From Acetobacteraceae bacterium (GTDB lineage: Bacteria > Pseudomonadota > Alphaproteobacteria > Acetobacterales > Acetobacteraceae): a stretch of 11,246 bases of DNA. A program made the translations under genes and the position numbers. The stretch lies in contig CANJSR010000130.1 of assembly GCA_947476855.1 (NCBI GenBank), positions 1-11,246 on the forward strand, read 5' to 3'. The notes below the pieces were generated by a model that was not told the DNA's origin, did not search any database, and worked only from the letters and a program-made list of their open reading frames with translations. Below, in pieces: positions 6,447 to 11,246 of this stretch; the first letter of the stretch is position 1, and each line of letters begins with the position of its first letter.

Positions 6447-8576
6447 CTAATCCGTTCCGAGTGTGATCCGGTCGGTCCCCTCCCGCGCCGCGTCGACGAT
6501 GCCGATCGCGGCGGCGGTCAGGCCGACGGCCTGAAGATGCTCCAGGCACGACGCGGCCCATTGCTCCGGCACTCCCGCCAGCAGGCCGCCGGAGGTCTGC
6601 GGATCGGCCAGCCATTCCAAACCGGCCAAGGCGGGTGGGAGCATCCGCAGATTCTCTGGCGCCAGGGTGCTGCTCACCCCCTGGGCTGACAGGTGACGCA
6701 CACCGGGCAGAAGAGGAATCGTGTCGGGCCAGATGCGGGCGGCGGTTCCGGACGCATCGAGCATCTCGGTCAGGTGCCCACCGAGGCCAAATCCGGTCAC
6801 GTCGGTGCAGGCCGTCGCCCCATGCGCCAGCAGCACCCGCGCGGCGGAGGCGTTGCTGATCCGCATCGACGCACTCGCCGCCCGCAGCCAGACGGCCCGG
6901 GTCAGCCCGCGCATATGCCCGGCCAGGATGATCCCCGTACCCAACGGCTTGGTCAGGATCAGCACATCGCCCGGACGCAGCCCTGCCTTCCGCAGGATCG
7001 CGTTCGGTTCAACGAGACCCGTGACGGCGAACCCCAGGGCGGCTTCCGGCGCCTCCCCACTATGGCCCCCAACCAGCGCGCATCCGTCCGCGTTCAGCAC
7101 CTCGGTCGCGCCGAGAAGCATGGCGGACAGGTCGGTACGCATCTTCGAACTCGGGGCATAGGGAACCGAGGCAACGGCCAGCGCCGTCCAGGGTTGCGCC
7201 CCCATCGCATGCAGGTCGGACAGCGCATGCGCCGCGGCGATCTGCCCGAACACATACGGGTCGTCGATGAAGGCCCGGAAGTGGTCCACCGACTGCACCA
7301 GCAGTTTCCCCGGCGGGGGGCGGAGCACAGCGGCATCATCGCGCGCCTCCAGGCCAATCACCTGATCGGTCGTGGGGCCCGGCGGCAGGGACGCCAACGC
7401 GCCGGCCAGAACCTCCGCCCCGACCTTGGCACCGCATCCGCCGCAGCGCATCGGATCGGAGGGGTCCGCCGGCATCCGGAGCGTCTGGTACATCGTCATC
7501 CAGCGCCGATCGATCCGATCCTTCCAGCGCGAGACCAGCTTCCCGGACACGGCGATCCCATTCCGCCACGCGACCGCCCGCCCATGCCCGAGGCCCAAAA
7601 TCACCAGCGCATCCCGCTGCGGCTTCCACCGCACCAACCTTTCCCCCTTCGCCGCTCGGCGGAGATTCTCAGCCAGTGGCGCGCCGGCCCGTACGGCCCA
7701 GACGCCAGCCTTGGGACGCGGATTGCCGGACAAGGCGGCGCAGTCACCGGCGGCGAAAACCGTCTCGTGGCTGACACTCCGCAGCGTCGCGTCCACGCGG
7801 ACGCAACCGGCGTCGTCGCACGCCAAGCCGGAGGCGGCCAGGAAATCCGGCCCCCGCACGCCGGTGGCCCACAGGGTGGCCTCGACCTCCAGGCTGCTGC
7901 CGTCCGACAGGGGCAACCGGCCGGCGGTTTGCTTCCCGGCGCCGACGCCGGAGACAATCTCCACCCCCGCATCCACCAACGCCGCCCGGGCAACCCGGCG
8001 GGCGCGCCGCGGCGCCGATGCCAAAGGTTCCGCCGTCTGCGACACGAGCGCGAACCGGAACCGGCCCGGGAAGCGGACCGCGAGAGCCAGGACCAGTTCC
8101 ACACCCGCCGGCCCACCGCCCACGACGGCAATCCGCGCGCCCTGTGGCAGGGTCTGATCCAGATGATCCAGCCGATCGAGGAACTTGCCGATCGGTTTGA
8201 CCGGCACCCCGCCCTCCGCCGGCATCACCGGCGTGCCGCCGACGCCAATCGACAGCAGGTCGAACGGAATGGGTGGCCGCCCATCCACCGTCACCGTGCG
8301 GGCGACCGGATCGATGGCCGTTGCCTCCCCCAGGATCAGGCGCGCGCCCGCGGCCGTGGCGATCGGGGCCAGGTCGATATGGGCGTCATCGTAGGACCAA
8401 TCGCCCCGAATCAGTCCAGGCAGCATGCCGGAGTAGGGCGTCGCGGGCTCCCGCCCGATCAGGGTCAGGCGGACACCAGGCTCGGGCTTCATGGCGAAGG
8501 CGCGCAGGATCTCCACATGGGCATGGCCGGCGCCGAGAAGGATGATGTCGGTCGCAACGGGGACGGTTTGTTTCAT
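6447..8576 (-). CDS. selD: Fusion: FAD/NAD(P)-type oxidoreductase and selenide, water dikinase (SelD)
   Basis: This 709-residue two-domain protein is a known architecture; the N-terminal part fits the family described as fused to SelD (TIGR03169). Residues about 8-365 are a pyridine nucleotide-disulfide/NDH-2-like oxidoreductase: GAGHAHVEI (15-23) for FAD, VVGGGPAGVE (151-160) as the second dinucleotide fold, and FAAGDCAAL (274-282) as the flavin motif. Residues about 376-709 are SelD, which makes selenophosphate from selenide and ATP for selenocysteine and/or 2-selenouridine tRNA. Its CGGCGAK motif keeps the catalytic Cys (C381) and Lys384; the nearby second Cys of E. coli SelD is Ala383 here. 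SVDHFRAFIDDPYVFGQIAA (430-449), GGHSGE (503-508) and TDVTGFGLGGH (591-601) follow. No selA, selB, selU or selC is in view. It is first in the cluster. The Shine-Dalgarno is weak, but the start sits at the usual distance before the FAD motif. Confidence 0.95.
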   Translation of the reverse strand: MKQTVPVATDIILLGAGHAHVEILRAFAMKPEPGVRLTLIGREPATPYSGMLPGLIRGDWSYDDAHIDLAPIATAAGARLILGEATAIDPVARTVTVDGRPPIPFDLLSIGVGGTPVMPAEGGVPVKPIGKFLDRLDHLDQTLPQGARIAVVGGGPAGVELVLALAVRFPGRFRFALVSQTAEPLASAPRRARRVARAALVDAGVEIVSGVGAGKQTAGRLPLSDGSSLEVEATLWATGVRGPDFLAASGLACDDAGCVRVDATLRSVSHETVFAAGDCAALSGNPRPKAGVWAVRAGAPLAENLRRAAKGERLVRWKPQRDALVILGLGHGRAVAWRNGIAVSGKLVSRWKDRIDRRWMTMYQTLRMPADPSDPMRCGGCGAKVGAEVLAGALASLPPGPTTDQVIGLEARDDAAVLRPPPGKLLVQSVDHFRAFIDDPYVFGQIAAAHALSDLHAMGAQPWTALAVASVPYAPSSKMRTDLSAMLLGATEVLNADGCALVGGHSGEAPEAALGFAVTGLVEPNAILRKAGLRPGDVLILTKPLGTGIILAGHMRGLTRAVWLRAASASMRISNASAARVLLAHGATACTDVTGFGLGGHLTEMLDASGTAARIWPDTIPLLPGVRHLSAQGVSSTLAPENLRMLPPALAGLEWLADPQTSGGLLAGVPEQWAASCLEHLQAVGLTAAAIGIVDAAREGTDRITLGTD

Positions 8577-8636
8577 GAGCGCAGACTAGCCGGTTGCCAC
8601 GAGTCGCGCCTGCCCGAGCGTGGAACTAGAGATATT

Positions 8637-8655
8637 GCGAACGCCTCTCATTTGC
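8637..8655. promoter_or_regulatory. Candidate Fur-type iron box between selD and hemP
   Basis: The 19 bases read GCGAACGCCTCTCATTTGC. The right half, TCTCATTTGC, is typical of proteobacterial Fur boxes, and 5 of 9 outer base pairs are symmetrical about the centre. It lies 58 bases before the hemP start and 60 bases before the divergent selD start, a natural operator position. Alphaproteobacteria also use Irr and RirA for iron control, so the regulator is uncertain. Confidence 0.45.
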
Positions 8656-8701
8656 GTTAAGGTTCGGCCATCAATGAACACCGGGCCGTGCGCCTGTTAC
8701 C

Positions 8702-8705
8702 GGAG
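8702..8705 (+). promoter_or_regulatory. Ribosome binding site of hemP
   Basis: GGAG lies 8 bases before the ATG at 8714 and supports that start for this very short gene. No other in-frame ATG with a Shine-Dalgarno gives a protein that includes the whole HemP motif. Confidence 0.65.
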
Positions 8706-8713
8706 CTGCCTGC

Positions 8714-8890
8714 ATGAACCCTTCCGCCTCGGCGCCTCACACCGCCGTCTTCCCCGAGGACAGTGCCCCGCCGCGGATCGTCAACAGCCAGGAGCTTCTG
8801 GCCGGGGGCCGGGAACTCGTGATCCAGCACGAGCAAGCGACCTATCACCTGCGCCTGACGGGTTCGAACAAACTGATCCTGACAAAATAG
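8714..8890 (+). CDS. hemP: Hemin uptake protein HemP
   Basis: This 58-residue protein belongs to the HemP/HmuP family (PF10636). After a variable Pro/Ala-rich N-terminus, residues 21-58 follow the family pattern: RIVNSQELLAGGRELVIQH, then YHLRLTGSNKLILTK ending at the C-terminus. In Bradyrhizobium and Burkholderia the homologue is needed for transcription of the outer-membrane haem receptor gene. The start is supported by GGAG (8702-8705) 8 bases upstream. The usual neighbour, a TonB-dependent haem receptor, is absent; the next gene is an AtzG-like protein 106 bases on. A Fur-like box upstream suggests iron control. The length is normal for the family. Confidence 0.92.
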   Translation: MNPSASAPHTAVFPEDSAPPRIVNSQELLAGGRELVIQHEQATYHLRLTGSNKLILTK

Positions 8891-8996
8891 TCATCCTGCC
8901 CGCGGTTGATTGCGGCCAGAAACGTCCGGGCGGCGCCTTGAAGCCGGAGGCATCGGCCATTAGGCTTTGGTTCCAAGCCGTCCGGAACGAAATGCC

Positions 8997-9281
8997 ATGG
9001 CAGCGCCGCCACCAGCCGCCGTCCCGACCATCAGCCCCGCGGAAATCCAAATTCTGATTTCCCGCGCCGGGTTGGTGCTGAACCCCGGCCAGGTTGCGGA
9101 CCTCGTGCTGGCCTGGCGACAGGTGGCAGGGCTGCTCGCCACGATCCCGCGGGATCGGCCCCTGGTCGACGACATGGCATTGACGTTCCGCCTTCCCCCG
9201 CCGGCCGCCGACGCTCCCGCGCCGCGCATGGCAAAGGCCCCGAAGGCGCCCGCGAAAGCCAAGGGTGCCAGCCGGAAATGA
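8997..9281 (+). CDS. AtzG-like small amidase partner (DUF4089 family)
   Basis: This 94-residue protein resembles the DUF4089/AtzG family, small GatC-like helical proteins encoded just before an AtzE-type amidase. Residues about 12-60 give the pattern ISPAEIQILISRAGLVLNPG, then WRQVAGLLATIPRDRPLVDD. The usual near-terminal phenylalanine segment is TFRLPPPAAD. An unusual Lys/Ala/Pro-rich tail (about 78-94, ending KAKGASRK) follows. ATG at 8997 is preferred, with GGA about 10 bases upstream; an in-frame TTG at 8967 would add ten residues. Its stop overlaps the amidase start (ATGA), the expected arrangement for a two-subunit complex. In known cases AtzG binds AtzE, the 1-carboxybiuret hydrolase. 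Confidence 0.75.
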   Translation: MAAPPPAAVPTISPAEIQILISRAGLVLNPGQVADLVLAWRQVAGLLATIPRDRPLVDDMALTFRLPPPAADAPAPRMAKAPKAPAKAKGASRK

Positions 9282-10669
9282 GCGACCCTGTCCCTCCGTA
9301 CCTGACCATCGCCGAGGCCGGCCGGCTGATCGCGCGCAAAAAGCTGTCGCCTGTCGACCTGACCAAGGCCCTGCTGAAACGCATCGAGGCCGTTGATCCC
9401 ACGCTGAACGCCTTCCTGCTGGTGACCGGCCAACGCGCTCTGTCCGCCGCACGCGCTGCCGAGAAGGCCGTGATGGCAGGACGCAAGGGGCCGCTTCTGG
9501 GCATCCCGGTCGCCTACAAGGATATCTACGAAACCGCCGGAGTCCGCACGACCGCGCATTCCCGCATCCTGCTCGAAAACATCCCCAAGCAGGATGCCGA
9601 GACGGTGCGGCGGTTGCAGGAAGCCGGGACGATCATGCTGGGCAAGCTCGCGACGCATGAATTTGCGATTGGCGGGCCGGCGACCGACCTGCCCTGGCCC
9701 CCGGCGCGAAATCCGTGGGACCCGCGACGCTTCACCGGCGGATCAAGCTCCGGCTCGGGCGCGGCTGTCGCGGCGGGCCTGGCCTTGGGCGCGCTGGGAA
9801 CGGACACTGGCGGATCGATCCGGCTGCCGGCGGCCTTCTGCGGAATCGCGGGGTTCAAGCCGACACCAGGCCTCGTATCCCGCCGCGGAGTCATTCCCCT
9901 GGCACCCAGCCTGGACACCGCCGGCCCGATGGCATGGACCGCCGAGGATTGTGCGATCCTGATGGACGCTCTCGCCGGCCACGATCCGGCGGACCCCGCA
10001 TCCGTGCCGGTTCCCCCCGTCGCCTATGCAAAGGGAATCGACGCGCCGCTCAAGGGTCTGCGCGTGGGGGTCCTGCGGCGGTTCTTCGAACATGACGCAC
10101 CGGCGTCCCCCGAAGTCCTCAAGATGATGGCCGAGTCGGTCCGGGTCTTCCGCTCCCTCGGCTGCAAGGTGGAGGACGCGACGCTCCCACCCGTGCAGGA
10201 CTACAACGCGGTCGGCCGGGTCATCATTTCGTCCGAGGCCTATGCCTTCCATGAGGCGACGTTGAAGGCACGCCTCTCCGACTATTCCCGCGTGTTCCGG
10301 ATCAGAGTTTTGTCGGGCGCTCTGATTCGGGCGGCCGACTACATCACCGCTCAGCGGCGGCGGGCGGACCTGATCGCGGCAACGGCCGAGGCATTCAAGC
10401 GCTTCGATGTCCTGATCTGCGCCCCGGTCGGGGATGTCGCACCCCTGTTGGCGGAGCAGCGGCCGGATGACGGATTCTCCCGTCCCCTGGTCACGACGGT
10501 CGCGAATGTCGCGGCGGTTCCGTCATTGGTGGTCTGCGGCGGCTATTCCGTCGGTGGCCTGCCACTCGGGCTGGAAATCATGGGCCCGGCCTGGGGAGAC
10601 GCGACCGTCCTGCGCGTCGGGCATCAGTTTGAAGTCGCGGCGGGCTTGCGGGGGCGGCGTCCAGCCTGA
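9278..10669 (+). CDS. Amidase, AtzE/GatA-like (amidase signature family)
   Basis: This 463-residue cytoplasmic hydrolase has the Ser-cisSer-Lys catalytic triad of the amidase signature family. Lys81 sits in VAYKD, cis-Ser156 in GGSSSGSGAAVAAG, and nucleophile Ser180 in DTGGSIRLPA. The spacings (75 and 24 residues) equal those of fatty acid amide hydrolase (K142/S217/S241). The length is typical. The start overlaps the AtzG-like gene by ATGA, with GGAA directly upstream, so translation is probably coupled. By context it is closest to the AtzE subgroup that works with an AtzG partner. GatA itself is less likely because gatC/gatB are absent. The substrate cannot be fixed, as no urea, biuret or transporter genes are in view. 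Confidence 0.92.
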   Translation: MSDPVPPYLTIAEAGRLIARKKLSPVDLTKALLKRIEAVDPTLNAFLLVTGQRALSAARAAEKAVMAGRKGPLLGIPVAYKDIYETAGVRTTAHSRILLENIPKQDAETVRRLQEAGTIMLGKLATHEFAIGGPATDLPWPPARNPWDPRRFTGGSSSGSGAAVAAGLALGALGTDTGGSIRLPAAFCGIAGFKPTPGLVSRRGVIPLAPSLDTAGPMAWTAEDCAILMDALAGHDPADPASVPVPPVAYAKGIDAPLKGLRVGVLRRFFEHDAPASPEVLKMMAESVRVFRSLGCKVEDATLPPVQDYNAVGRVIISSEAYAFHEATLKARLSDYSRVFRIRVLSGALIRAADYITAQRRRADLIAATAEAFKRFDVLICAPVGDVAPLLAEQRPDDGFSRPLVTTVANVAAVPSLVVCGGYSVGGLPLGLEIMGPAWGDATVLRVGHQFEVAAGLRGRRPA

Positions 10670-10680
10670 CGCGCCCCCGC
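10648..10680. terminator. Strong GC hairpin spanning the amidase stop codon
   Basis: GCGGGGGCGGCGTC (10648-10661) pairs with GACGCGCCCCCGC (10668-10680) with one bulged base and the loop CAGCCT. The amidase stop (10667-10669) is inside it. It lies between converging genes, but neither strand has a T-run after it. It may be a factor-assisted terminator or a 3'-end stabiliser rather than a classic intrinsic terminator. Confidence 0.5.
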
Positions 10681-10687
10681 GCAAACC

Positions 10688-11246
10688 TTACCCCTTGATC
10701 GCCGGCAGGCCCTGCTCCGCCCGGACCTCATTGATGATCTGCAGCACGCGGGAGCGATAGGGCGCGTACTGGACGCCGAACTCACTCACCAGACGGGTGT
10801 TGTCGATCAGGTAGTTGCCCGAGCTTTCCTTGCCGCCCGTCGCCTTGTCGAAGCTGATCTTCGCGTCCGGCAGGAATTCCCGCACCAGCGCCGCCAGGTC
10901 ACCCATGCTGATCGTGTGCCCGCCCGAACTGTAGATCTGGTGCTTCGGCTTGTCGGCCATCACCACGCGCACGAAGACTTCCGAGATGTCATCGACATGG
11001 ATCGGGCAGCGCATCGCGTCGGCGAAGGGGAAGGAAATCGCCTCTCCGCGTGCCGGGCGCGTGATCACATTGACGTGGTCAACCGAGCCCCGGACCTTGT
11101 CCGGCCCCGCGACATTGGCGGGGCGGATGCCGGTGATCGTCATGCCGAACTTGGCGACGTAGTCCTTGGCCTGCCATTCGTTGAACGATTTGTGCATGGC
11201 ATACTGGTAGTCGCCGCGATGCAGATCGTCCTCGGTCACCATGCGG
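10688..11246 (-). CDS. NAD-dependent epimerase/dehydratase (extended SDR), 5' end outside window
   Basis: The visible part gives about 185 residues of the C-terminal two thirds of an extended short-chain dehydrogenase/reductase. The frame is still open at 11245, so the N-terminal nucleotide-binding fold is missing and the true start lies beyond the window. Near the visible N-terminus is the catalytic YxxxK as YAMHK (Tyr and Lys four residues apart). It is followed by TGIRPANVAGPD, the phrase that follows the active site in this family, then CPIHVDDISEVFVRVV and a C-terminal substrate-binding part (TISMGDLAALVREFLPDA). The Met at 11242 is internal. Such enzymes act on nucleotide sugars or related hydroxyacyl substrates; which one here is unknown. 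It converges on the amidase gene with 18 bases between the stop codons. Confidence 0.85.
   Translation of the reverse strand, partial: RMVTEDDLHRGDYQYAMHKSFNEWQAKDYVAKFGMTITGIRPANVAGPDKVRGSVDHVNVITRPARGEAISFPFADAMRCPIHVDDISEVFVRVVMADKPKHQIYSSGGHTISMGDLAALVREFLPDAKISFDKATGGKESSGNYLIDNTRLVSEFGVQYAPYRSRVLQIINEVRAEQGLPAIKG

Noticed and set aside
6379..6615. Upstream extension of the dehydrogenase frame by 79 codons
   Set aside because: It overlaps the end of selD, is Arg/Gly-rich shadow sequence, and the conserved N-terminus plus AGGGA ribosome site support the start at 6378.
6693..8660. Long open frame on the plus strand opposite selD (about 655 codons)
   Set aside because: The product is Arg/Pro/Gly/His-rich without domains, and the opposite strand encodes the conserved oxidoreductase-SelD fusion.
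8620..9057. Overlapping plus-strand frame of 145 codons across hemP
   Set aside because: It is in a different frame from hemP, shows no family motif, and overlaps both hemP and the AtzG-like gene.

Overview
The window is high-GC DNA from a proteobacterium, most likely an alphaproteobacterium of the Rhodospirillales/Acetobacteraceae type. That placement is an inference from gene content: a Hint_2-type protein with the GWH/WRW C-terminal domain, an oxidoreductase-SelD fusion, HemP, and an AtzG/AtzE-like pair. No rRNA, tRNA, CRISPR array, insertion sequence or replication origin is visible.

Left part (1-3130). A PEP-CTERM exported protein lies on the minus strand (71-760), followed by a hairpin terminator at the window edge. 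It is preceded by what looks like a near-perfect sigma-54 (-24/-12) promoter (797-814). An AT-richer spacer of about 540 bases separates it from a divergent 583-residue Hint-domain protein (1298-3049, plus strand), a candidate self-processing surface or secreted protein. Two hairpins follow that gene; the second is a bidirectional terminator shared with the converging minus-strand cluster.

Middle part (3140-8576, all minus strand, transcribed right to left). The order is an oxidoreductase-SelD fusion, a tartrate/D-malate dehydrogenase-family enzyme, a class I photolyase, and a small metallophosphoesterase with a GTG start. The gaps are 68, 39 and 32 bases, so this is a plausible operon, but the genes share no obvious pathway. 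A perfect 8-bp inverted repeat sits directly at the photolyase start codon.

Right part (8577-11246). A divergent promoter region carries a Fur-like site and leads into a small hemin-uptake gene, hemP (8714-8890), that has no haem transporter beside it. Next come a small AtzG-like protein and an AtzE-like amidase, coupled by an ATGA overlap. A strong hairpin spans the amidase stop codon. The window ends inside a converging, incomplete SDR-type NAD-dependent epimerase/dehydratase gene.

The observation most worth following is the sigma-54 promoter of the PEP-CTERM gene, with a palindrome about 110 bases upstream. It fits the known pairing of exosortase/PEP-CTERM systems with the PrsK/PrsR two-component system, whose regulator is a sigma-54 activator. 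No wholly new multi-gene system could be demonstrated from this window.
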